A stretch of 64,000 bases of DNA. It comes from Nitrospirota bacterium (GTDB lineage: Bacteria; Nitrospirota; Leptospirillia; Leptospirillales; Leptospirillaceae). Positions 1-7,906 of this stretch are shown here, piece after piece (the stretch's first letter is position 1; each line of letters starts with the position of its first letter). The notes under the pieces were generated by a model. The model did no database searches. It saw only the letters and a list, made by a program, of their open reading frames with translations, and had not been told where the DNA came from. Position numbers and translations under genes: made by a program. The stretch covers positions 1-64,000 of the forward strand of contig JAKADN010000004.1 of assembly GCA_021820445.1 (NCBI GenBank), read 5' to 3'.

Positions 1-1
1 T

Positions 2-1405
2 TCGCCGCGCGGTCGCTGGAACATCAAGATCCACGGAGAATCCCTGAAGCCAATCCTGGCCCGGGAGGTCCGGAAATCCGGTGCCGACGTCTTGAACCGC
101 GTCGTCGTGACCAATCTCATCGTGAAGGATGGCGCTGTCCACGGAGCCTATGGATTCGGCCTCTCCGACGGAGTTTTCTATGTCATCTCTTCCCGAAAAA
201 CTCTAGTGGCGACCGGTGGAGCCTCCGGACTCTATCGTCCCAACAACGAAGGACAGGCCCGGCACAAGATGTGGTACTCCCCCTTCAATACCGGAGCGGG
301 TTATGCCATCGGGATCCGGGCGGGGGCGGAGATGACGAGCTTCGAACATCGCTTCATCGCGCTCAGGACCAAGGACACGATCGCGCCAACAGGAACGCTC
401 GCCCTGGGTTTCGGCGCCCCCCAGGTCAACGCGAAGGGGGAGGAGTTCATGAAGATCCGGTGGGCCGGTTCCGGAGGCGAGGGGGCGCCGACCCCGCTCC
501 GTCTCGAGGGACCGCTCCGCGAGATCGCAGCCGGAAACGGTCCCTGTTTCATGGATACCCGACATCTGACCAAGGGAGACCTCAAGCGGTTGTACGAGGC
601 CTACCTGGACATGTACCCCAACACGGTCCTCTACTGGGCGGCCAACCGGATCGATCTCACCACGAGCCCGGTGGAAATCTGCGGAACGGAACCCTATCTG
701 GTCGGGGGCCATTGCCAAGCCGGTTACTGGATCGATGTGGACCGGAAGACAACCCTCGAAAACCTCTTTGCGGCAGGGGATGTGGCGGGAGGGGCCCCCT
801 ACAAGTTTGTCAGCGGGTGCTTCGCCGAAGGGGCGATCGCGGCCCGCGCCGCGGCCCGGGAAATCCGGATGGAGTCGAAGCCCATCCGGACCCCCGACAC
901 GGAGGAGATTGTTCGGGAAAGGGAGCGGACCTTCCGCTGGAAGGGAGGGGCTCCCGCGGGATCGAGCCGCATCCGTCCCGACGAGGCCGAGGCGAGGCTG
1001 CAGAAGGTCATGGACGAGTATGCCGGCGGAATCCGGACCTCTTATGCCATGAACGAAGCCGCCCTTGTCATGGCCCGTCAAAAACTGTCCGAGCTTGTCG
1101 ATGACCTCTCCCGGATCACTGCGGAGGATGAGCATGCGCTGATGCTGGCCCACGAAGTGGCCGACCGCGTGGATGTGGCTCAGGTCCTCGTGGCCCACCT
1201 TCTGGCCCGGAAAGAGACACGCTGGCCCGGATTCCAGAGCCGTCAGGATTTTCCCGAAAGCGACCGGCGCTATGAGCACTTCATCAACTCCGTGGCGTTG
1301 GCCTCGGGAGAAATCCGGATCATCCATCGAACGCTCGAGGGTGACGAAATCGCGTGGAGCGAACCCGGTGTGCCGGATGAAGAGAAGACCCTCCAGGGTG
1401 TTTGA
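2..1405 (+). CDS. aprA: Adenylylsulfate (APS) reductase alpha subunit, 5' truncated
   Basis: This is the C-terminal ~467 residues of AprA, the FAD subunit that interconverts APS and sulfite plus AMP in the cytoplasm. The reading frame is open from base 2, so the start lies outside the window; full-length AprA is usually 600-660 residues. Family-type segments include GRWNIKIHGES at the very beginning, WAANRIDLTT, GGHCQAGYW and the C-terminal FAD-domain stretch LFAAGDVAGGAPYKFVSGC. It is followed after 38 bp by aprB and then sat, the usual APS reductase/ATP sulfurylase arrangement, here in the less common order A-B-sat. Identification is by recognised family sequence. The direction of flux (sulfite oxidation or sulfate reduction) cannot be told from this gene. 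Confidence 0.93.
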   Translation, partial: SPRGRWNIKIHGESLKPILAREVRKSGADVLNRVVVTNLIVKDGAVHGAYGFGLSDGVFYVISSRKTLVATGGASGLYRPNNEGQARHKMWYSPFNTGAGYAIGIRAGAEMTSFEHRFIALRTKDTIAPTGTLALGFGAPQVNAKGEEFMKIRWAGSGGEGAPTPLRLEGPLREIAAGNGPCFMDTRHLTKGDLKRLYEAYLDMYPNTVLYWAANRIDLTTSPVEICGTEPYLVGGHCQAGYWIDVDRKTTLENLFAAGDVAGGAPYKFVSGCFAEGAIAARAAAREIRMESKPIRTPDTEEIVRERERTFRWKGGAPAGSSRIRPDEAEARLQKVMDEYAGGIRTSYAMNEAALVMARQKLSELVDDLSRITAEDEHALMLAHEVADRVDVAQVLVAHLLARKETRWPGFQSRQDFPESDRRYEHFINSVALASGEIRIIHRTLEGDEIAWSEPGVPDEEKTLQGV

Positions 1406-1443
1406 GCCATTCTTGAGACCGTTCGTCAGCGAAAGGATATGAA

Positions 1444-1791
1444 ATGGGAATCGCCATCAGCGACAGTCTGTGTCATGGATGCAAGAAATTGCCGGAGGCC
1501 CGGTGCGTGGTGGCCTGTCCGGGAAACCTGATCCGGATGGACCCGTCAGGGTCTCTCGCGGTGATGCGGGAGCAGGCCGACTGCTGGGACTGCTACGCCT
1601 GCGTCAAGATGTGTCCGGTGGGGGCCATCGACATCGTCCTGCCCTACGAACTGGCCGGACGTGAGGCGAGGCTCGTGCCGAAACTCAGGAGGGAGTCGAT
1701 CCGGTGGACGCTTTCGGTCGCGGGCGAATCCGACCAGACTTTCGAACTGGCCACCCGGGTTCCTGAAGAGCTTCTCGAGACGGAGCCCTGA
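1444..1791 (+). CDS. aprB: APS reductase beta subunit (ferredoxin-like), short form
   Basis: A 115-residue iron-sulfur partner of AprA that passes electrons to the FAD. Two cysteine clusters are visible: LCHGCKK...RCVVACPGN near residues 9-28 and DCWDCYACVKMCPVGA near 47-62, enough for two [4Fe-4S] clusters. The start has an AAGGA ribosome site eight bases upstream. Dissimilatory AprB proteins are usually around 150 residues, with a C-terminal tail that wraps AprA; this one ends soon after a short beta-rich tail. It lies between aprA and sat and is surely co-transcribed with them. Confidence 0.9.
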   Translation: MGIAISDSLCHGCKKLPEARCVVACPGNLIRMDPSGSLAVMREQADCWDCYACVKMCPVGAIDIVLPYELAGREARLVPKLRRESIRWTLSVAGESDQTFELATRVPEELLETEP

Positions 1792-1822
1792 GTCCACCCC
1801 AAATCCTAAAGAAGGAGTCGCG

Positions 1823-3019
1823 ATGTTTCTTTCAGTCCCTCACGGAGGACGGCTCGTCACCTCGACCGTCTCCCGATCCGCCCGCCCGGAAATGGTTCGG
1901 GCCTATGCCAATCGGCCGTCCATACGCCTCACTCCCAGGGAGATATCCGACCTGGGTCTGATCGCGGTCGGAGCCGTGAGTCCGCTCGACGGGTTCATGG
2001 ATGAAAAAACCTATCATTCCGTGGTGGAGCGCATGCGGCTCCCCGACGGTCTTGTCTTTCCCCTTCCGATCGTTCTTCCCGTTCCCGAAAAAGAATTCCG
2101 GTCCCTCCGGATCGGGGAGGTGGTGCGACTCGTGGACGGCGACGACCGGCTCCTGGGAATTCTGACGGTCTCCGATCTCTTTCGTCGGGACCTCTCCTGG
2201 GAGGCTCGGGAAGTCTACAAGACGACCGATCCGGCCCATCCGGGGGTCGCGGCGCTCGAACGGCTTGGCACCCCCTATGCCGTGGGGGGCAAGGTCAGCG
2301 TCTTTGACGATTGGGCGGAAGGACCCTTTTCGGAGTTCCATCTTACCCCCACCGCCTCCCGGGGGCTTTTCGAGGAGCTGGGATGGCAGACCGTGGTCGG
2401 ATTCCAGACTCGGAATCCCATCCATCGGGCCCATGAATACATCCAGAAGTGCTCGCTCGAAATTGTCGACGGCCTGTTCCTTCATCCCTTGGTCGGAGAG
2501 ACCAAGGAAGACGATGTTCCCGCAAAGGTGCGCATGGACTGCTATCAGGTCTTGCTCGAACGGTACTATCCGAAGACCCGGGTCGTGCTCGGAGTCTTTC
2601 CGGGGGCCATGAGGTACGCTGGGCCGAGAGAGGCCCTGTTTCACGCCCTGGTCCGGAAGAACTACGGGTGCACCCATTTCATCGTCGGTCGGGATCACGC
2701 CGGCGTCGGAAGCTACTATGGCCCCTTCGAAGCCCATGCCCTCCTGCGGCAGTTTTCTTTCGATGAACTGGGGATCATTCCCATCTTCTTCGACACCGCC
2801 TACTATTGTCGGACATGCGAAGGGATGGTGTCCCACAAAACCTGCGGCCATGATGAAAAATCCCACGTCCTCCTGTCCGGAACAAGGGTGCGCCAGATGC
2901 TCCGGGAGGGATCACCGCCTCCTCCCGAAATGACGCGACCGGAAGTCGCCGCAGTTCTGATCGGCCACTACAGGAAAAAAGAGGAGCAGGTGCCGGTCAC
3001 GGCGGAAGGAGTGCGTTAA
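1823..3019 (+). CDS. sat: Sulfate adenylyltransferase (ATP sulfurylase)
   Basis: A 398-residue monofunctional ATP sulfurylase, normal length for the homo-oligomeric Sat family, catalysing ATP + sulfate <-> APS + PPi. Hallmarks are QTRNPIHRAHE around residues 194-204 (nucleotide site with the HxxH pair), GRDHAGVGSYYG near 290, and a cysteine-rich C-terminal motif CRTCEG...KTCGH typical of zinc-bearing prokaryotic enzymes. The reading frame is open far upstream, but ATG 1823 is chosen because AAAGAAGGAG lies just before it and the sequence from there matches the family N-terminus. With aprAB it completes the sulfate/APS/sulfite branch. Confidence 0.95.
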   Translation: MFLSVPHGGRLVTSTVSRSARPEMVRAYANRPSIRLTPREISDLGLIAVGAVSPLDGFMDEKTYHSVVERMRLPDGLVFPLPIVLPVPEKEFRSLRIGEVVRLVDGDDRLLGILTVSDLFRRDLSWEAREVYKTTDPAHPGVAALERLGTPYAVGGKVSVFDDWAEGPFSEFHLTPTASRGLFEELGWQTVVGFQTRNPIHRAHEYIQKCSLEIVDGLFLHPLVGETKEDDVPAKVRMDCYQVLLERYYPKTRVVLGVFPGAMRYAGPREALFHALVRKNYGCTHFIVGRDHAGVGSYYGPFEAHALLRQFSFDELGIIPIFFDTAYYCRTCEGMVSHKTCGHDEKSHVLLSGTRVRQMLREGSPPPPEMTRPEVAAVLIGHYRKKEEQVPVTAEGVR

Positions 3020-3032
3020 ACGAAGAAGAAGA

Positions 3033-3407
3033 TCAGGAGGCGGAGGATTCGGAAAGCCGCTTTGCGAGACGTCTCAGGAGGCTTTGATCCGGCTTGGCAA
3101 GGTTTCCCATATAGAGTAATTCGGTGGAGCGATCATAGGATCCGGCCGGCTCGGCGACGAAAGGAGCCTCCTTCACCGGGCCCCGCAACAGAAAGTCGAC
3201 GGAGACGTTTCCGAGGGTCGACAGCTTCAGAAGGATTTCGACGGGGGGTGTGCGCATCCCCCGTTCATATCGCGACACCTCCACCTGTGTCACCCCGATC
3301 TTCCCGGCGAATTCACGCTGGGAAATCTTTCCGCGAATGCCCCGAATGCGTTGACCCATCGCCTTCGTGTCCCAGTTGACCTCGAGTCCATTCTGGTTTA
3401 TATTCAA
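3033..3407 (-). CDS. XRE-family helix-turn-helix transcriptional regulator
   Basis: A 124-residue protein with a Cro/C1-type HTH at about residues 17-75: ISQREFAGKIGVTQVEVSRYERG is the helix-turn-helix core and PPVEILLKLSTLGNVSVDFLL the following helices. The C-terminal ~45 residues look helical and may serve dimerisation. The start used is a TTG; the internal ATG at residue 17 (3359) would begin right at the HTH domain and is an alternative. It is divergent from a second small XRE gene, with overlapping inverted repeats in the 66-bp gap, so autoregulation is likely. It ends 14 bp from the convergent sat gene. Confidence 0.8.
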   Translation of the reverse strand: MNINQNGLEVNWDTKAMGQRIRGIRGKISQREFAGKIGVTQVEVSRYERGMRTPPVEILLKLSTLGNVSVDFLLRGPVKEAPFVAEPAGSYDRSTELLYMGNLAKPDQSLLRRLAKRLSESSAS

Positions 3408-3414
3408 CGCTGAA

Positions 3415-3432
3415 ATACCTTATAGGTATAAG
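3415..3432. promoter_or_regulatory. Overlapping inverted repeats, probable operator between two XRE genes
   Basis: Two perfect inverted repeats overlap: ATACCT-TAT-AGGTAT at 3415-3429 and CTTATA-GG-TATAAG at 3419-3432. They sit in the short AT-rich gap between two divergent XRE genes, 8 bp from one start and about 40 bp from the other. Cro/C1-type repressors bind palindromes of this size, so these are the natural operator candidates for either or both proteins. Function is inferred. Confidence 0.6.
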
Positions 3433-3473
3433 TTTTATTTAATATTTCATAACCCTTCAGCGGATTATAGAAG

Positions 3474-3725
3474 TTGGACGAGGAAACGGTCAAGGAAGTG
3501 AAGATCGCGCTGATACGGAGAGAATGGACCCAGGGCGATCTGTCTTTCCATATCGGGGTGTCTCAGGCATATCTGAGTCTTATTCTGAACGGACGGCGTG
3601 AGGTTCCCTGGATCGAGCAAAGGGTATTAACGGCGCTGGGGCTGCAAGAAAGGCCCAGCGGATCTCAGCGGGGGAACGGACCCGAAAAAAGGAGACGGAA
3701 CCGGGGGCGGGTCGCCGCGACATAG
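3474..3725 (+). CDS. Small XRE-type helix-turn-helix protein
   Basis: An 83-residue protein whose first ~55 residues form an HTH: WTQGDLSFHIGVSQAYLSLILNGRR, followed by EQRVLTALG. The tail is Arg/Gly-rich and overlaps the 3' end of the convergent helicase gene by 61 bp, so the last residues may be less constrained. The start is TTG 3474; GTG 3498, preceded by AAGGA, is an alternative. It is divergent from another XRE gene and shares its palindromic control region, an arrangement like a repressor/antirepressor switch. Confidence 0.65.
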   Translation: MDEETVKEVKIALIRREWTQGDLSFHIGVSQAYLSLILNGRREVPWIEQRVLTALGLQERPSGSQRGNGPEKRRRNRGRVAAT

Positions 3726-5053
3726 AGGGCCCGGACGAAGGCCCTGTCCTCCCTGAAGCGGTTGAGATCGGTCCAGTCGACAATCACTGAATCGAACGTG
3801 CTTCCCTGGGCCTTGAAGACTGTCGTCGCGTAACCGTGTCTCAACGGTGCGAAGGCTCTTTTCAGGCTCCAGGTCTTTCCGGAAAGGGCGGCGATCGCCT
3901 TTCGGTCCGCCCCTCCCGCCTCTTTCAATGTCCGGATTTCCCGAAAATGATCGTCGACGGTTTTCTGGTGGCGAACCGCGTCATCGGGGACCAGCACAGA
4001 AAAATCCCCTCCCGTTTCATCCTCGAGAAAGACCCTGTGGGCTGGAATCTCCGGATAGTCGGGGTGCCTTTCGGGAAATATCTCGAGGACCGTCAAGGTT
4101 TCTCCCGCCGGCAGAACCCTGAGCTCCCCTTCCGAGGTCTTGACCCCCGTTGTCTCATGCAGAAGGATCTGTTCATGGATGGCGAAGGGGGTGGAGAGCG
4201 CTCCGTATTCACTATGATAGAGAAGCGCGTTGTAGTGTTCGACGCGCCGGTTCGTGTAAGCCAGGATGCGGACGTTGTCCCCTCTTTTGCCAAGAGTTGC
4301 GGCCCATCGGCCGGCCTCCTTGCTTCCCCCCGGAATCCAAAGAAGCTTTCCTGTATGGGAATCGTCTGCCGGCACGAGGTCTTCAAGATTATTGAAGAGG
4401 GAGAGGGGGGTCGGACGGCCGCTCTCGGGCGTCCAGCTCAAAAGGCTCTGGGTCAGAAGATGGACGGGATGGTCTCCGGTCTGGCGATGGACCCGGTCGA
4501 GGGAGAGTGTGGGATAGGAGCGGGCAAAGACCGGTGGGGTCTCGAGGTGAATGGAATCGACCGGAGGAAGCTGATAGGGATCGCCGACGAACAGAATCCG
4601 GGCCGATCCTCTCGCCATGTCGAGCGATTTGAGAAGATCGGCGCCTACGAGAGAGCATTCGTCGACGATGATCCAGTCGAAGTGCGAAAGGTCCGGTGCA
4701 GGGCCGGGCGTGATGGAAAAGGAGCCGTCCTCGTTCTCGGAAAGCCTAAGACCCAGGATGGAGTGAAGGGTGGTGAAAAGAAGCGGGGAGCCGTGAGAGC
4801 CAAAATCGCCCGTCGTCTCCCGGAGAACCCGGAGGGCCTTGTGGGTCGGGGCGGTGATGGCGACCGAGAGTCCCCGGCTGATGGCGGCCTTCAGAAAGGA
4901 GGCCGTCAGCGTGGTTTTTCCGGAGCCTGCCGGTCCGGAGAGAATGATGGACGATATTTCCGGATGGTCGAGGAGACCTAGGAGCGAGGCTTGCGGAGCG
5001 CTGGAATCCGGGACCCACGTTTTCGGAGAGGGCCAGACCGATCGGAAGGACAT
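3665..5053 (-). CDS. RecD-like superfamily 1 DNA helicase/ATPase
   Basis: A 462-residue stand-alone SF1 helicase. Walker A GPAGSGKTT is at residues 40-48, APTHKAL (motif Ia) near 69, Walker B VDECS at 130-134, GDPYQLPPV (motif III) at 157-165, and a C-terminal UvrD-like part with HGYATTVFKAQGSTFDSV and YVAATRPR (motifs V and VI). This layout matches AAA_30 plus UvrD_C_2 proteins such as RecD2/Dda-type 5'-3' helicases, but there is no RecB or RecC nearby and no long N-terminal region. ATG 5053 is chosen because longer frames overlap the upstream amidotransferase, which ends 10 bp before. It forms an operon with the amidotransferase and EttA genes. Confidence 0.82.
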   Translation of the reverse strand: MSFRSVWPSPKTWVPDSSAPQASLLGLLDHPEISSIILSGPAGSGKTTLTASFLKAAISRGLSVAITAPTHKALRVLRETTGDFGSHGSPLLFTTLHSILGLRLSENEDGSFSITPGPAPDLSHFDWIIVDECSLVGADLLKSLDMARGSARILFVGDPYQLPPVDSIHLETPPVFARSYPTLSLDRVHRQTGDHPVHLLTQSLLSWTPESGRPTPLSLFNNLEDLVPADDSHTGKLLWIPGGSKEAGRWAATLGKRGDNVRILAYTNRRVEHYNALLYHSEYGALSTPFAIHEQILLHETTGVKTSEGELRVLPAGETLTVLEIFPERHPDYPEIPAHRVFLEDETGGDFSVLVPDDAVRHQKTVDDHFREIRTLKEAGGADRKAIAALSGKTWSLKRAFAPLRHGYATTVFKAQGSTFDSVIVDWTDLNRFREDRAFVRALYVAATRPRFRLLFSGPFPR

Positions 5054-5063
5054 CGGGGGACCG

Positions 5064-5786
5064 TCAACCGAGACCCGCCTCGGAGAGCCATCGGGAAAAG
5101 AAGGCCCTGGCTCTGGATTCCAGATCCGGTCCGAGGGTCTGTGTCTGGTGTCTGAGGAGAGGGAGATCGATTTTCCGGGTGGCGAGCTCAAAGGCATGAC
5201 CAAGAAGCCAGCGCTCGAAATCGCGCGCCCGGATCTCAGGGTGGAACTGAAGAGCCAGTCCGAAATGTTCGATCCGGAAGGCCTGGTGGGGGACCAAGGC
5301 AGTTCTTGCAAGACTGGGAATCCCCTCAGGAAGGTCGAATGTGTCGCCATGCCAGTGCAGCATGGGATTCCCGTCTCCCAGAAGAGCGAGAGGGGTTTGT
5401 CGTCCCTCTTCGGTGAGTGCGAGGGGAGCCCACCCGATCTCCTGTGTTCCCGACGGATAGACGCGGGCACCCAGGGCCCTGGCCATCAGTTGGGCTCCCA
5501 GGCAGATGCCGACAATGGGCTTCCTGAGGGAAAGACGATCCCTGATATAGGCAATCTCTTCCGGAATGTGGGGATACAGATCCTCTTCGTAAACACCGAA
5601 GGGGCCTCCCAGGACCACCACCAGATCCGGTTCCCCGGGATCGGGCAGCCGGGTCGAGGGAAGGGCCGGCTCGGCCGTCCGGAGTCGGAACCCTCGGCTT
5701 TCCAGGAGGTCTCCCAGGGTCCCGGGATCCTCGAAGGCAAGATGGGACAGAACCAACGCCGTCCGGGGAGACATAGGCGAGTTCAT
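5064..5786 (-). CDS. Class I glutamine amidotransferase-like protein
   Basis: A 240-residue free-standing type 1 glutamine amidotransferase domain. The triad is visible: nucleophile Cys95 in GICLGAQL, and His182/Glu184 in LQFHPE. The oxyanion strand VVVLGGPFGVYEED is also present. Such proteins are often annotated GMP synthase-like or gamma-glutamyl peptidase-like; there is no synthetase domain and the substrate is unknown. The start ATG overlaps the stop of the upstream EttA gene (ATGA), so the two are translationally coupled. Confidence 0.85.
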   Translation of the reverse strand: MNSPMSPRTALVLSHLAFEDPGTLGDLLESRGFRLRTAEPALPSTRLPDPGEPDLVVVLGGPFGVYEEDLYPHIPEEIAYIRDRLSLRKPIVGICLGAQLMARALGARVYPSGTQEIGWAPLALTEEGRQTPLALLGDGNPMLHWHGDTFDLPEGIPSLARTALVPHQAFRIEHFGLALQFHPEIRARDFERWLLGHAFELATRKIDLPLLRHQTQTLGPDLESRARAFFSRWLSEAGLG

Positions 5787-7450
5787 CGGTGGATCGGCTT
5801 GAAGCGAAGGCGATGGGGCTTGGCCCCTTCCGTTCCAAGCCGTCTGCGTTTGTCGGATTCGTATTCCTGATAGTTGCCGGCGAAAAAGGTCACGGCCGAT
5901 TCTCCCTCGAAGGCGAGGATATGCGTCGCGATCCGGTCGAGGAACCAGCGGTCGTGGGAGATGACCAGGACGCACCCGGCGAATTCGAGGAGGGCGTCCT
6001 CGAGGGCCCGGAGGGTTTCGACGTCGAGGTCGTTGGAAGGCTCGTCAAGAAGCAGGACATTTCCTCCCGAAATGAGCGTCTTCGCAAGGTGCAGACGCCC
6101 CCTTTCTCCGCCGGAGAGCGTTCCAACGATTTTTTGCTGGTCGGGACCCTTGAAGTTGAAACGGCCGATATAGGCCCGTGACGGGGTTTCGTATCGTCCC
6201 ACGGTCAGGACGTCGGATCCCCCCGAGATTTCATCGAAGACGGTCTTGTCCTTCGAGAGACTCTCCCGGGACTGGTCGACATAGGAGAGTCGCACCGATT
6301 GTCCGATCCGGATTTCTCCGGAGTCGGGGGTCTCCTTTCCGGTGATCATCCGGAAGAGCGTCGATTTTCCGGCCCCGTTGGGTCCGATGATGCCGACGAT
6401 CGCCCCGGGTGGAATCGTAAACGAGAGATGGTCGATCAGAAGCCTGTCGCCATAGCCCTTCGAGACGTCGCGGAATTCGATGACCTGCTCTCCGAGGCGC
6501 TCGGCCACCGGTATGAAGATTTCCTGGGTTTCGTTTCTTTTCTGATATTCCTGGGAGGAAAGCTCGTCGAAGCGCGACATGCGGGCCTTGGATTTGGCCT
6601 GCCGTCCCTTGGGATTCTGTCGCACCCATTCGAGTTCCTGTTTCATGGCCTTGATCCGGGCCGACTCCTGTCGCGACTCGACCTCCAGGCGGGCCTCCTT
6701 CTGTTCGAGCCAGGAGCTGTAGTTGCCTTTCCAGGGGATTCCCGATCCCCGGTCGAGTTCCAGGATCCATTCGGCGGCGTTGTCCAGAAAGTACCGATCG
6801 TGGGTGACGGCGACGACCGTCCCGGGGAATTTCTGGAGGAACTGCTCGAGCCAGTCCACCGATTCGGCATCCAGATGGTTGGTCGGCTCATCGAGAAGAA
6901 GCATGTCAGGGTTTGAGAGAAGGAGCCGGCAAAGGGCCACCCGCCTCTTTTCTCCGCCGGAGAGGGTCTCGATTCTGGCCTCCCATGGAGGGAGACGAAG
7001 CGCATCGGCGGCAACTTCCATCTTTTGTTCCATGTTGTGGCCGTCTCCGGTCGCGATGACCGCCTCGAGCCGGGCCTGCTCCTTGGCCAGGGCATCGAAG
7101 TCCGCCCCGGGCTCCGCATAGGCGGCGTAAACCTCCTCGAGTTTCTTGTGGGCCTCGAACAGCTCTCCCAGACCTTCCTCAACCGCGCCGCGGACCGTCA
7201 TCTTCGGATCGAGTTCGGGTTCCTGGGGAAGATAGCCGATGCGGATGCCCGGCATCGGGATCGCTTCCCCGAGGATGTCGGTGTCCACCCCCGCCATGAT
7301 TCGGAGAAGGGTCGACTTTCCCGAGCCGTTCAAGCCCAGAACTCCGATCTTCGCTCCCGGCAGAAAGCTCAGGGAGATATCCTTGAGGATCTGACGCTTG
7401 GGAGGAACGATCTTGCCCACGCGGTTCATCGTGAAGACGTATTGTGCCAT
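5783..7450 (-). CDS. ettA: Energy-dependent translational throttle protein EttA (ABC-F ATPase)
   Basis: A 555-residue duplicated ABC ATPase without membrane segments, the right length for EttA, which binds the ribosomal E site and gates translation according to ATP/ADP. Two Walker A motifs (GLNGSGKST near 42 and GPNGAGKST near 360), two LSGGE signatures and the EttA arm motif GNYSSWLEQKEARLE are present. The N-terminus MAQYVFTMNRVGKIVPP is typical. It is first in a coupled set with the amidotransferase and helicase. A perfect 15-bp palindrome lies about 70 bp upstream of its start. Confidence 0.95.
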   Translation of the reverse strand: MAQYVFTMNRVGKIVPPKRQILKDISLSFLPGAKIGVLGLNGSGKSTLLRIMAGVDTDILGEAIPMPGIRIGYLPQEPELDPKMTVRGAVEEGLGELFEAHKKLEEVYAAYAEPGADFDALAKEQARLEAVIATGDGHNMEQKMEVAADALRLPPWEARIETLSGGEKRRVALCRLLLSNPDMLLLDEPTNHLDAESVDWLEQFLQKFPGTVVAVTHDRYFLDNAAEWILELDRGSGIPWKGNYSSWLEQKEARLEVESRQESARIKAMKQELEWVRQNPKGRQAKSKARMSRFDELSSQEYQKRNETQEIFIPVAERLGEQVIEFRDVSKGYGDRLLIDHLSFTIPPGAIVGIIGPNGAGKSTLFRMITGKETPDSGEIRIGQSVRLSYVDQSRESLSKDKTVFDEISGGSDVLTVGRYETPSRAYIGRFNFKGPDQQKIVGTLSGGERGRLHLAKTLISGGNVLLLDEPSNDLDVETLRALEDALLEFAGCVLVISHDRWFLDRIATHILAFEGESAVTFFAGNYQEYESDKRRRLGTEGAKPHRLRFKPIHR

Positions 7451-7516
7451 GGAACTCCTGCCATGAAGAGAAATGTGAAGGGATTCCCGGGAAGCCGGGT
7501 TTCTTCCGAGAAGATT

Positions 7517-7531
7517 CCTCTATGATAGAGG
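7517..7531. repeat. Perfect 15-bp inverted repeat upstream of ettA
   Basis: CCTCTAT-G-ATAGAGG is a perfect 7-1-7 inverted repeat 67-81 bp upstream of the ettA start codon. It lacks a T-run, so a terminator is unlikely; a regulator site is possible. No matching regulator can be named. Confidence 0.4.
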
Positions 7532-7638
7532 GATTTCCGAAAGAAATCTCGACCCGGTCCATGGTGGATCTGAAATGCCGTAAAAGGAAAGGGCTGGCGC
7601 TCTTTCCCCCACAGGAGAGATTCAGGTCTGGGAAGGAT

Positions 7639-7770
7639 TCAGTTTTTTACGAGGAAGATGTTCGCGACCACGACAAGTCCCGCCGTGACCGCGAAGATGG
7701 CCAGGACGATGGAGACGAGGATCACGGAGCCTGCCAGGATTGGATATTTGTCGATGAATTTTCGCATCAT
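7639..7770 (-). CDS. Small single-span membrane protein, 43 aa
   Basis: A short gene of 43 codons starting with ATG-ATG at 7770. The product begins MMRKFIDKYP, continues with one long hydrophobic stretch of about 28 residues (ILAGSVILVSIVLAIFA and onward to VANIF), and ends LVKN. A clear AAAAGGA ribosome site lies nine bases upstream. The positively charged N-terminus suggests an N-in orientation. It lies alone between the outer-membrane protein gene and ettA, all on the minus strand. I do not recognise the family; the ribosome site and continuous hydrophobic span support a real gene. Confidence 0.62.
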   Translation of the reverse strand: MMRKFIDKYPILAGSVILVSIVLAIFAVTAGLVVVANIFLVKN

Positions 7771-7906
7771 GATCGATTGTCCTTTTGCATCGTTCCTCCC
7801 GGAGATTATGAGAAAGCCGTCTGAAAAGCCAGAGGCGGGTTTTTCTGTTTTCTTGTCCAGTCTACTCCACTTGCCAGGAGAGAGGGGAGCCCTTCTTTTC
7901 TCTCTT

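Noticed and set aside
203-1327. 374-codon minus-strand open frame opposite aprA
   Set aside because: It mirrors a well-recognised AprA sequence and has no domain of its own; long antisense frames are expected in high-G+C DNA.
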